The notes under the pieces were generated by a model. That model saw only the letters and a list, made by a program, of their open reading frames with translations, ran no database searches and had not been told where the DNA came from. A stretch of 64,000 nt of DNA from NCBI GenBank assembly GCA_947683625.1, contig CANTUR010000630.1, positions 3,534,001 to 3,598,000 of the forward strand, in the 5' to 3' direction. Shown piece by piece: positions 36,590 through 46,622 of the stretch. The stretch's first letter is position 1; each line of letters begins with the position of its first letter. The stretch is from Mallotus nudiflorus (lineage: Eukaryota > Streptophyta > Magnoliopsida > Malpighiales > Euphorbiaceae). The position numbers were made by a program, and so were the translations under genes.

Positions 36590-39376
36590 TATTATCAAAG
36601 TACACCTTCTTCCTACAAAAACAAAACCAACATTCAAAATTTTTAATTTAAAAAAATTAGAAATAGACACTTCACATAACATACTTATTTCTCTTTATGA
36701 ACCCAACTCCAAGCCATAAATTAAACTTAGAATGCTTCTTAAAATCTTATGGCTCTGCAATATCTTTATTAGTGGACACAAACCCTTTACAATGGTTGGA
36801 ACCTTCTTATGTTTCTCAATATCTTTTGAAGATCCAAACTTATTTAAAAAAAAGGACTTCATCAAATAAGTAGCTTTAATTTCCATTTTTCTTGTAAAAG
36901 GACTCTCAAAATCATCTTTATCATCAATATTTCCCTTTTCAGCCTAAAAAAATAAAAATAAATAATAATAACAAAAAAATTTAAAAATATATAACAAATA
37001 AAAAATTATACCTCAACACCTTTCCCCCTAACATCATCAATAACAACATTAGCAGGAACATCATCTTCTTATCCAACACCCTTATAAAAAATAATAAAAT
37101 ACAAAAGAAAACAAAAGAAAAACTAAAAAACTAAAATAAACTTAACATTGTTTAATAACAAACAAACACATATAGCATCAAAAGCTATTTCACCAACAGC
37201 TTTCACAAAAATTTTATAACATCAAAAAGATCACCAATATCATCAACATCATTGTTCCCATCCTAACATAAATACATAAAAGACACAATACTGTATTAGA
37301 TACCATAAATATTCGAATAAGATATAAAACTTATAATCCTTTAAACTATAGAACGTATAGAAGAAGAAACATTCAAATTAGACTCCTTTGAGCCAACACT
37401 ATCTTTCTTCAAATTAGTATCCCTAGATTTCCTTCATCTTCAGCTCTACCATGAGAAGAAAAACCACCTCCAACATCATCACCAACAGCCCCTAAACACA
37501 AAAACAATTTATATCAATATCAATTATTATAAATAAAAAAACATAATTTTAAAAAAAATAACAACCCCCAACACCAAGACCACCACCACCCTCTCCATCT
37601 CCATCTCCATTTTTATCCTTCTTCTCAATATCGGCAATATCTTCATCCATATCTTCTTCTTCCTCCTCATTATCTACACTTTCATTAGAGCTTTCTTTAT
37701 ATTCTCCTTCTATACCTTTCTTCAATTCAGAAGTAACATTCTTCTCACCAACATCCATAGACTAAAAAATAAAAAAAAACATATTAGAATATTTTTAGTA
37801 TATTAAAAGTATAAAAACACAAAACAATATAAAACAGTTGACATAGCAACAATAAAAACAAATTATAATAAGAATCTTAAAAGTATATTATACAAATATA
37901 ATACTAAAAAATATTAAAAACACACCTCTTCATTAGCCCTTTTCTTCTCAACAAGTTCAATATTATCATTAGAATAATAAACATCATCACCCTCCTTTTA
38001 TGCTATCCCACCATAATCAACATTAGTTCGACAAAAATATTCAGCCTGCAAAAAAAAGTATTAAATTTGAATATTTTCTAAATATGATAAGTATAAAATA
38101 CAAAAACTAAAAAAAAACCCCTTAAAAAAACACACATCATCTTCTGCAGTCACTCCTAACTTGTTCATAACCAACCTCATATACCCAAAAACAGTATTAA
38201 ACTTTTGAACCACATCTTTCTTCAACTCCTTCAAATCTTTAGACAAAATTTCTTGGGTTTGAATGACTTTTTTCAACCTAGAACCACAAGCAGAGGACTC
38301 TTGAAATTCATCCCTAAAAGAACTCTCTCCAGTCTTCAAAAAAGCTTCTTCTTCAGAACTTCCCTTAACATCAACAACACCAACAGATTTCCCTTTATTG
38401 GAAAAATTACTTATATTCAACTCTTCTCTTTCAATAGCAGTTAGGGTAATGTTTTTTAGATTCAACTAAAAAAATGCAATTAAACTATAAAAAAATAAAA
38501 CAAAAATGAATATAAAAAAGTCACCTTCGCTGAGGATTCTCTGAAAATATTCCACTACAAAATCTTAAGACTCGAAGTCAACGAACAAGTATAATTCAAC
38601 ATATATTGCACAAGACCACCATGACCATGTGCAGCAGAATAATCACACAATTTACCAACAGCACTAGGACAGCACTCATAAAACCATAACTGAAATGCAT
38701 ACGGAAACCCATTGAGCCTATAAAAGTATCCATCATGCATTTTACGCTTATCAATAAACCTTTCTTTCAAAGAATCTAGAATGAAATCAAACACATCTTT
38801 CCCCTATGCATAGGTCTGAAAAGATTCACTTGCAACAAGATCCAAATTTTGCTTAAAAACAATATGATGTTTTTTATACAAAAATAAAAATATCTCCAAA
38901 AAAAACAAAATGGCAATTTTCAAGCAATCTTCATCATTCTCCCACCTCTTCACAAGAAAAAACATTCCTAAATAGATTGTTTATTGATCTTACTCACAGA
39001 ACTAAAATATTTCTAAATAAAATATCATTTTCTTTCAAATAAACACCTACATTCCTAAAATCAGAAACACATCTCAACCCAGTAATTAGTACAAACTCAT
39101 CTAAACTAAATCTCAACTTCACCCCATAAACATTAAACCACATTTCTTTTAAATTATAATGCTTCAGTTCACGTAAAAGTAAGGAGTGAATAATTTGACA
39201 TTGACCTTCAAACTTTGGAATATTAAGAAATGACCCAAAATAAGTAGCTTTAAACAAAGCCAACTATTCATCATTCAACACCTTTTTAATATTCTCAATA
39301 ACTTTATAACTCAGAGAACAACAAATTTTAGCAATATAATACTCACTAGGAACAATGAAAGGATGTCAATCCTACA

Positions 39377-39417
<41 letters not shown>

Positions 39418-39749
39418 TAATAAAATAAAAGAATAAAATTCTATTAAAATTAGTATAATATTAAAAAAAATACCTTAACAATAACTTTCTCATATTGAAC
39501 AGGCTCATCGATTGTTAGTTTTGATTTATTTTTTCAAACTCTCATCACCAGCAACAGACTCCTCCAATGGTCTTTTTCATTTAGAAGTTGATTTCTTCTT
39601 AAACCCATAATCAAAATCACTTTTCTTTCCTTTTGTCTACTATTAGCAACACTTTTTTTCCCCATTACAACTTCACTCTTAAATCTCACAAATTTCTTTG
39701 ATTATTCAACCTTTTTATCATGAGATTTCGAAGAACATATGTCTACCAT
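36590..39749 (-). pseudogene. DUF1985/Ulp1-type transposon-associated gene, truncated
   Basis: The minus-strand segments follow the order of plant DUF1985-Ulp1 proteins. A basic N-terminus starts at ATG 39749 (SKSHDKKVE, RKVILIMG). The DUF1985 domain follows, with FGSFLNIPKFEGQCQIIHSL and EMWFNVYGVKLRFSLDEFVLI (39263-38994), then its second half with YFYRLNGFPYAFQLWFYECC (38794-38555). A charged linker with a coiled-coil-like stretch (38465-38061) and an acidic linker NEEEEEDMDEDIAD (37758-37549) come next. Last is a segment before the protease domain, LNKFGSSKDIEKHKKVPTIV (36886-36695). Stops and shifts break it, and the cysteine protease core is missing because sequence changes to LTR E at 36576. 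Such genes are carried by some Mutator-like elements; a decayed host gene of the same family is the alternative. Confidence 0.7.
39363..39420. repeat. (TA)n(CA)n microsatellite
   Basis: About 20 bases of TA units followed by CA units interrupt the Ulp1-type pseudogene between its N-terminal and DUF1985 segments, probably within an intron. Confidence 0.9.
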
Positions 39750-39924
39750 TTACAAAACTGTCAACAACTACAATAATGGGAAGTTTTTTTTTGAAAGAAA
39801 AATAATGGATAATTAATATTTTGAAGAACGAATTTCAAATTTAAAAAAAAAAACCATTAATAAATAAATGAGTAATTTAAATTTCAGTATTAGATTTTGA
39901 AAAGAAAAAAGATGATCATTCTAG

Positions 39925-42900
39925 AATATAATTACATTTTTAGTGTTTGAACTTTTAAATTTTGCTATTTTGGTGTCTTAATAATTTTTTCTAATCAAGT
40001 CCCTAAACTTTAAAATTTAGAGTCAATATAGTGTTTTTGAGTGTGACTAAGCAAAATTAGGATCCACCTATAGCATAATCACCTGTCATGTAAATAAAAA
40101 GAATTGAAATGACAAATTTGATCCTCTTCTTCTTCTTCTTCTTTCTTTTTTCTCCTCTGTTCTCCCTCCACTTCCTGCAAGGTTTAGCGCGTATCCAAGA
40201 TTTTAGCAACTACAACATTGTTTAGGCTCAGGGCCTTAAAGAACACACTAAACACTGTCATAAAGACATGGCGTGGAGATGAAGAGTCGCCACCCAGGGT
40301 AAAAACTAGGACAAATCAAAAAGGTGGTACTCAATTCCTAAAAGAAGGCTAGTACCATAACTAGGAGATTCTGGATATGGAATACTAACTTCTCTTAGTC
40401 TCGTGTTCATTTAGAATAAGTTTATAAATGATTATTTCATCCTCTAATTACATGCAATTTTATTAAATCCTATTTGACATCCATCTAACCCTAGGCATCT
40501 AGTCAATAAAATTACACATAAAAAATGCACTCAAGATCGTGTTGTCCCTAAGTCTAAACTATGTTAATTTTATCAAAAAGTTAGCTAGATTTACATTTTA
40601 TTTACAAATGAGAAAGAGACTAAATGTGGGCCTACATTTTTTATTAATTAGTAAGCCTAGATCTATTTATTTTACTTTGTCTAAAAATGGTCTTAAGTCT
40701 ATTCATTTTTAGAGGAAAAGTTAAATTAGTGGGCCTAAGTCTAACTTGATTTTATTTTAAGTGAAATGTGGGCTTATGTCTAATTATTTTAAAAAAAATG
40801 AAATTAAGTGGGCTAAGCTAAGTCTAAACAAGTTTTAATTAACTAAGTGGGCCTAAAATCTAATTAACCTAATGGGCCTAAATTGATTTTAATTACTTAA
40901 AGTCCTAAACTATTTTTAAGCCTATTTATTAAGTAGGTTAGACCTAAACGTGGGTTTGAGGCCCAAAAAAACATAAAAAACATAACAAAATCAAATCAAA
41001 ATACATTCACATATGATTTTTAAAAAAAACCTAATTTAATTACATACAAACTCTAATTAAATAAAGCCACCATTAATTTTAATTAATATTACCTAGTGAA
41101 CCTAGTTTTACTAATTAATTTTAAAGTGCAGAAAATTAAATCTTTCACTATTCTCACTACTGGGGCTATTACAAACTACGTACAAAATTTAAAATTAAAT
41201 AATTATACATCCATAAATAAAAAAAACCACACAGGATACCAAAATGCAAAATAAAGATTAAAAAAATCCTAAGTTCTACTGGAAAATAACACAGGATCTT
41301 CCATGGACCTTTTGTTCGTCAAAACATAGGCAGTATCCTCCTCAATCCACATGCAAACATCAAAACAAAACACAAACATAATCAAATTAGTAATGAAGTC
41401 AAATAATCAAAACAATAACAAAAAAATAAAAGAAAAATCATAAACAGAAAATAATAGAAAAGAGTAAAAAATGAAATAGAAAATAACACTGAAGATTTAA
41501 ATGTTGTGCAAATGCCCTTTTTTTAGCCCCTCAGACTAGGATTTTCAACGTTGAATTTGAGTTTTTATTGATTTTGGAATCGAATTAAAAGAACAATGGT
41601 TAATCGTTCTTGTTGAAAGAACCGTATAAAAAAGAGCTTTGAAAAAAATGGAAATTTTTGGTACATCAGGTGTTTCTAGTGGCGTCTAAGTTTTTTTAGG
41701 GTTTATGTGTAAGTCTCCCCCCTTTTCTTTCTATATGAGTCTTCACCTTCAAAAAAAAAATCCTCCCTGCATGCATGCATACTCTGCTTTTAAATGCAGA
41801 GTCTACGCGTACTGGCTTCCTCCTTTAGAGGAACAGACTCATCTCCTTATCAAGAGGAACAAACTCATCTCCTTTGATAAGGATTTGATTTTTGAAAGTT
41901 GCGTGTTTTGAATGAGTCAAAAATCTTTTTCAGATAAAACCAATAATAAAAATCCAATTTTTAACCAATCAAAACACTGAAAAAATTGACAAAAAATAAG
42001 AAAAAATACGCGCAAAATAAAAAAATGGGACTTTTATGCGTCGGCATTTGTAATGTCGATCAACAATACACCAATGTCGATCGACATCTTAAATATCAAT
42101 CCTAATTTTGATTTTTTTTACTTTTAATTACCAAAAGACCCCTTACAACCAAATCCTAAAAAAACGTTGCAATTTAGTCCCTAAAGTCCAGAAAATCAAC
42201 AACCAAGTTCAATTTTTGAATGAATTTCATCATAAGGACTTACATTGCAATTGTGCACAATTGCATCCCGAAATTGGGTGCTTACAATATCCTTCAAAGG
42301 CTTTAGCTCTTTTAAATAGTAACAAGAGAAGTTCATTGGAGTTCATATGAATCAATGGAAAGGAACGACAAAAAGCACTCCTTACACTAATGATTTTTGT
42401 TCTACAGCCAACCAATTTTTTTCAATATTGCACAAGTACTGATTGTGTAATATTCATACATGTAGAGAGTGCCTTGCATAAAAATGTTCCATCAGATTCA
42501 ACATTAGTTTACAGGAATCACAAGAGAACAAGCTGGTATTGCTGATTTTTTTTTAAATTATGCATTGAAATTTCATATCAATACAAAGTTATCAAAGATT
42601 AATTATGTGGTATGATCCTTTGTTAAGAGACCCATTCACTAAGAGATTTCCCTAGTCAGAATGCACATTAGAGATTTAAAGTTGTTGTGCTTGAAAAAAT
42701 GACAAAGCATAAGAAACACAAATTTCATATGCAAAATGGTCATTTTAGTAACTAAGAAATGGTATAATGACAGGTCTATAAGTGCTTGTTCTGCTTGCAA
42801 CAAACTGTGTTGAACTATCATATTAACTATGTCGTATATACATGTGAATAGTACAATGTTCTTTGTTTCCGATTTCCTTAAAAACTCTATCATGCGAAGA

Positions 42901-43128
42901 TAGAGGAGAAAAAGAAAGAAGAAGAAGAGGGTTAAATTTGTCATTTTAAATTTTTTGTTGACATAGCAGATAACTGGGCTATAGATGGATTCCAATTTTG
43001 CTCAATCATCATTAAAAGCACTGTATTGACTCTTAATTTTAAAGTTCAGCAACTTGATTAGAAAAAAATATTAAGATACTAAAATAGAAAAATTTTAAAA
43101 GTTTAAACATTAAAAATATAATTATCTC
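39925..43128. mobile_element. DNA transposon-like unit with about 235 bp terminal inverted repeats
   Basis: The left arm (39925-40160) and right arm (42894-43128, reversed) match over nearly their full length. Shared blocks include ctttaaaatttagagtcaata and the inward cttcttcttctttctttttt. Outer ends both start GA..ATAATTA. Long arms suggest a Mutator-like or foldback element. I see no 9 bp target duplication, transposase or other coding sequence inside. A solo LTR fills most of the interior, and about 600 bases (42287-42893) remain unexplained. Confidence 0.7.
40176..42286 (-). repeat. Solo LTR of the gag-only (Tat/Ogre-type) family
   Basis: On the minus strand it starts TGTAAGCACCCAATTTCGG (42286 downward), like the TGTAGATGCCCAATTTTGG start of the LTR at 5107. 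It ends with cgctaaaccttgca (40176). It includes the tract before the end that reads, on plus, gagattctggatatggaatac and ctcgtgttcattta (40363-40412). The terminal ten bases at 40176 are diverged and no clean target duplication is visible. Confidence 0.8.
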
Positions 43129-43380
43129 GTTAAAAAATAAAGAATAAGAAACGAAGAAGACGAAGAAACGCGAGAAGCGGCATTACTAAAAAGATAAAAA
43201 TAAAAACAGGAGACTTACATATAATATTAGATAAAATATGGGCTTTTGCCAAAAAATATGAAGCCCAAAACTGATGTATTTATGTAAATTTTTCATCTTA
43301 TTTCAGCGTGTTGAACTTGAGCTCTTGCTGCTGAACACAGCCATAGGTATCTAAACTAAACAAAGTATAATCATCATCAG
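43129..43380 (+). promoter_or_regulatory. Promoter and 5' leader region of CDC26-TTM3
   Basis: Only about 250 bases separate the inverted-repeat element from the first ATG. The stretch has A-rich segments (43129-43210) and a TATA-like ataatattagataaaatatggg near 43220-43242. The transcription start cannot be placed from sequence. Confidence 0.4.
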
Positions 43381-43422
43381 ATGCCAAGAAACGAAGCATC
43401 TTTTCGGCACCCAAAATGCTAA
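43381..43422 (+). CDS. Upstream ORF of 13 codons overlapping the CDC26 start
   Basis: ATG at 43381 opens MPRNEASFRHPKC and stops with TAA at 43420-43422. The stop lies inside the beginning of CDC26, whose ATG is 43416-43418, so the sequence reads atgctaa with start and stop interleaved in different frames. If the mRNA includes 43381, ribosomes would have to scan past it or reinitiate. Whether it is transcribed or translated is not known. Confidence 0.35.
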   Translation: MPRNEASFRHPKC

Positions 43423-43604
43423 AAAGAAAACCAACCAAAATCGAACTCAAAGTCGAAGACAAAGAAGAACTCGAAGAAGCTCGCAAACGCGCCGCCGCTG
43501 CTACATCGTCCTCCTCATCCACCACCGCCTCCTCTCTCCTCCATCTCCTCAAAAACCAAACAAACCCATCTTCAAAATCCCATCGCATCGGACTCTCCTC
43601 TTAA
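43416..43604 (+). CDS. CDC26: CDC26, anaphase-promoting complex subunit
   Basis: The 62-residue protein starts MLKRKPTKIELKVEDKEELE, the hallmark N-terminus of CDC26 in animals and plants. It is a tiny subunit of the anaphase-promoting complex/cyclosome that inserts its N-terminus into the TPR superhelix of APC6/CDC16 and stabilises it. A charged helix (residues 14-26, with EARKR), an Ala/Ser-rich linker (27-40) and a short C-terminus follow. Length fits plant CDC26. The gene has no intron. TTM3 begins 19 bases after its stop, and in Arabidopsis the two are made from one bicistronic mRNA, so the same is inferred here. Confidence 0.92.
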   Translation: MLKRKPTKIELKVEDKEELEEARKRAAAATSSSSSTTASSLLHLLKNQTNPSSKSHRIGLSS

Positions 43605-43623
43605 AAAACACTTACAATCAATA

Positions 43624-44229
43624 ATGGAAGTAGAACTGAAATTGCGTATTCAAGACGCAGCCAATTACAGTAGCCTTAAAACCCTTCTTTCTCAATTTCA
43701 CATAAAAACCCATCACCAACAAAACCTCTTCTTTGATTCTGCTGGTTCTCTTCTTTCCTCTCAGCGTGCTGTTCTTCGCATGCGTTTCTTTAACAATGAC
43801 TCCCTTTGCGTTCTCTCTTTAAAGGCTAAACCTTCACTCATCAATGGAGTCAGCCGTGTGGAGGAAGATGAAGAGGAAATCGATCCGTTGATTGGTCGTG
43901 AATGTGTGGCTGATCCATCCAAGTTGGTTTCGATTGAATCGAGGATTATAAAGAGGTGTAAAGAGGAGTTTGGAGTTGGAAGTGAATTGGGTTTTGTTTG
44001 TTTGGGTGGGTTTGAGAATGTTAGAGATGTTCATGAGTGGAAAGGGTTTAAGTTAGAGGTTGATGAGACCAAGTATAGCTTTGGGCTTTGTTATGAGGTG
44101 GAGTGTGAGACTGCTGATCCTGAAAATGCTAAGAGAGAGCTTGAAGCGTTCTTGAAGGAGAATGGGATTGATTATAAGTACTCAGAGATGTCAAAGTTTG
44201 CTGTTTTTCGATCTGGCAAGCTGCCATAG
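43624..44229 (+). CDS. TTM3: TTM3, triphosphate tunnel metalloenzyme (CYTH fold)
   Basis: The 201-residue single-exon protein begins MEVELKLRI and carries the CYTH ExExK signature at E2, E4 and K6. Further tunnel residues are visible: R52 and R54 (LRMRF), K67 and K69 (SLKAK), R78 and E80 (SRVEEDEEE), E145, D147 and E148 (LEVDETKYSFG), E158 and E160 (YEVECET) and K191. The C-terminus FAVFRSGKLP is that of plant TTM3. The family uses Mg or Mn to hydrolyse triphosphate substrates; plant TTM3 prefers inorganic tripolyphosphate. The start lies 19 bases after the CDC26 stop, so translation probably depends on leaky scanning or reinitiation on a shared mRNA. Confidence 0.95.
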   Translation: MEVELKLRIQDAANYSSLKTLLSQFHIKTHHQQNLFFDSAGSLLSSQRAVLRMRFFNNDSLCVLSLKAKPSLINGVSRVEEDEEEIDPLIGRECVADPSKLVSIESRIIKRCKEEFGVGSELGFVCLGGFENVRDVHEWKGFKLEVDETKYSFGLCYEVECETADPENAKRELEAFLKENGIDYKYSEMSKFAVFRSGKLP

Positions 44230-46622
44230 TAAGTGAACTTAATGACTGGAATTATGACAATTTCTTTTTATGGAAGTTTGAATCATATGATATATGTTTA
44301 GATGATTTTGGGGTGAAAATTGTTTGTGGGTACTATGAGTCTGTTTATGTTAGTTACTAGCAAATATTTATTGATGTTCTTTGGTGCCTTATGTTGTTGC
44401 TTCTTTGAAATTTTTGCCGGCCAAGTTATATTCTTTGTTAATTTTGAGTGATATCTGAGATCATTACAAATTTCTCAAGTATTTTTGTTCATTTATAAAT
44501 AATTGGTTAAGTATTGTTGTAATTTCTCAAATTTGGTTTTGGTATTTCATTTATGTTCTTTCTTTATCCCCAAAAATGACTATAGGCCAACGCAATTATA
44601 GAATTGATAATGCCAACAGCTAGGCTTAAGTATATATAAAAAGCAGAAATTATTTGCTTAATTGACCGTTGATTCTTCAAATTTTGTTGATCTCATCTGC
44701 TTTTCCAAAGTCCTGGTTACTGGCCTTACATTTTATCTTGTATGTCACCTCTTATATTTCTTTTAGTTTTGTTGATTGCACATGCAGGTAGCTCCCTTTT
44801 TCTTCCAAATGCCTGTCACTCGATTTTCAGTCTCAATTATCATAACATTTTTCAGTCACTCTTTTGGGCACTTACTAATGGGCTTCAATTAGACCTTAGC
44901 TGTTATATATTATTTTCAATGTTTACTTGGTAGCAAAGATGCCAATGTGGCAATGTGATTTTCATGCACATTAAAGTCTATTGTGTTGTGGAATCTATGT
45001 CCCAAATGATTGTGGAGTTACGTTTTAGCATGGCTCATGCCACCTTTATTTCAGTTTTAATAACTGCCATGAGGACCTGCATTGAGCTTGTGGCTGAGTA
45101 GTTGAGCAACTGCCTTTTAATCCAATTGATTTGCCTACCTTTTAGTCCAATTGATTAAGGGTGGAAGGCCACCTATTCTTTCTTCTTCCCCTGGAATAAA
45201 AGCTGTGGAAAAAAAAAACATCTATGAGGACATTGTAGAAGCTAGTTGAAAGCTTTCAATATTTTACAAGCCCATGTAGTCCTAAGCAGAACTGCTCATC
45301 TATTTAAAGCCAAAAAGATCAAACAACTTGATCAGCTGGTTGAGTTACTAACCTGCCATCCATGATAATTACCTACCATCAGTTTCATTGTCAAGAACAT
45401 TGTCTTCCATTGTTTAATAATCTTTACACAGGCAGCTTTTCATGCTACTGGCGTTTTGAGCTTGTTTATCCAGGGTGGTTTAGGAAATTTAAGTTTCTGG
45501 TTCTTAAGTTATGGGGACAAGAACTGCCATAAACATGCATTTTCTTTTTCTTCCTTGAGTTGTCCTTTTTTCTTACTTGGTTACCTAGAATGTATGGTCA
45601 ATTGCGAGTTGATAAGCCATTTGCTGTTTTTGGGAATAAATAGTGATACTGACATAGCAAGCAAATGGATGATAGATCTGATAATTGTTTAATTCAACAT
45701 TTGTAGGTTATGCTGATACATGACTGTCTCGGTGGATCCAGGTATTGAAACTAAGTCAGAGATAGCATGGCAGAACTATGATTTTTAATGCATCTTGTGC
45801 TTTAGGCACAACTGCATGCCTCATGGCAATTGGCAAAACATTGTTCTATGTAAACTCAAGCGTCAAATTAACCATGTCTAGAGATTTGGTTATTTGATAA
45901 TTTAGGAACTTTATCATTGTCAGAATATTTTGGGCTTGTTACATGTGTCTGGTTTCATTTTTGTTTCCTTGCCTCAGATTTTGTTATTTTCCTTGTATGG
46001 TTAGACGTTTCTCACCGGGTGAAAAACTGTTGTGATCAACCAATTTTCAGAATAACTTGTTTGATCGGATTTAAGGTGATTGCAATAGCAACTCGTGTGC
46101 CAAGGAGGAGGAATATGGTTTACTGGAACACCCAAGTCCAGCAGCACTAAGGTTTCTTTTATATTTCTATGAATCTCCATGAATATTTTTCACCCTTTCT
46201 TATAAGTCGTGCAATCTCCTCTGTCACCAATAAACGACAGTTATAAGCATGACTCATTTGAGCTTATGGCCAGAAACACCAGCTGACATTCCCACCGGTT
46301 GAACGCATCAGGCAGCATTTTGTAGCTCTAGGTTGCTGCCTAAACAGCCCTGTTTATGATTATGAGCAACTATTCATTTGTGTCAAAAACCACTCAATTC
46401 AATAAAACCAGTTCCACTAACAAAAATAAACAACCACTAAATTCCAGGAAAAAATTTAAACATTATACAGCACAATAATCGGTGGCAGCAAGACACCGTT
46501 GGTACCAGAACAGAGGTTCATTCAGGAGAAGGGCGGTAAATTCTACTCTATTGCAAACTGACAACCTGAATCCTCCCCCTACTAAACGCTACCTATCCAA
46601 AAAGGAAACACAAGACCTACCC
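44230..46622. other. TTM3 3' flank and intergenic DNA
   Basis: This is T-rich, single-copy-looking sequence without the LTR landmarks seen elsewhere. The short frames (for example 45917-46150 ending in RVPRRRNMVYWNTQVQQH) have no recognised family. It may hold 3' UTR, including spliced 3' UTR, and the 3' ends of two convergent genes. No RNA gene is recognised. Confidence 0.5.

Noticed and set aside
43298..44034. Minus-strand frames opposite CDC26 and TTM3
   Set aside because: They are shadows of two well-identified plus-strand genes.
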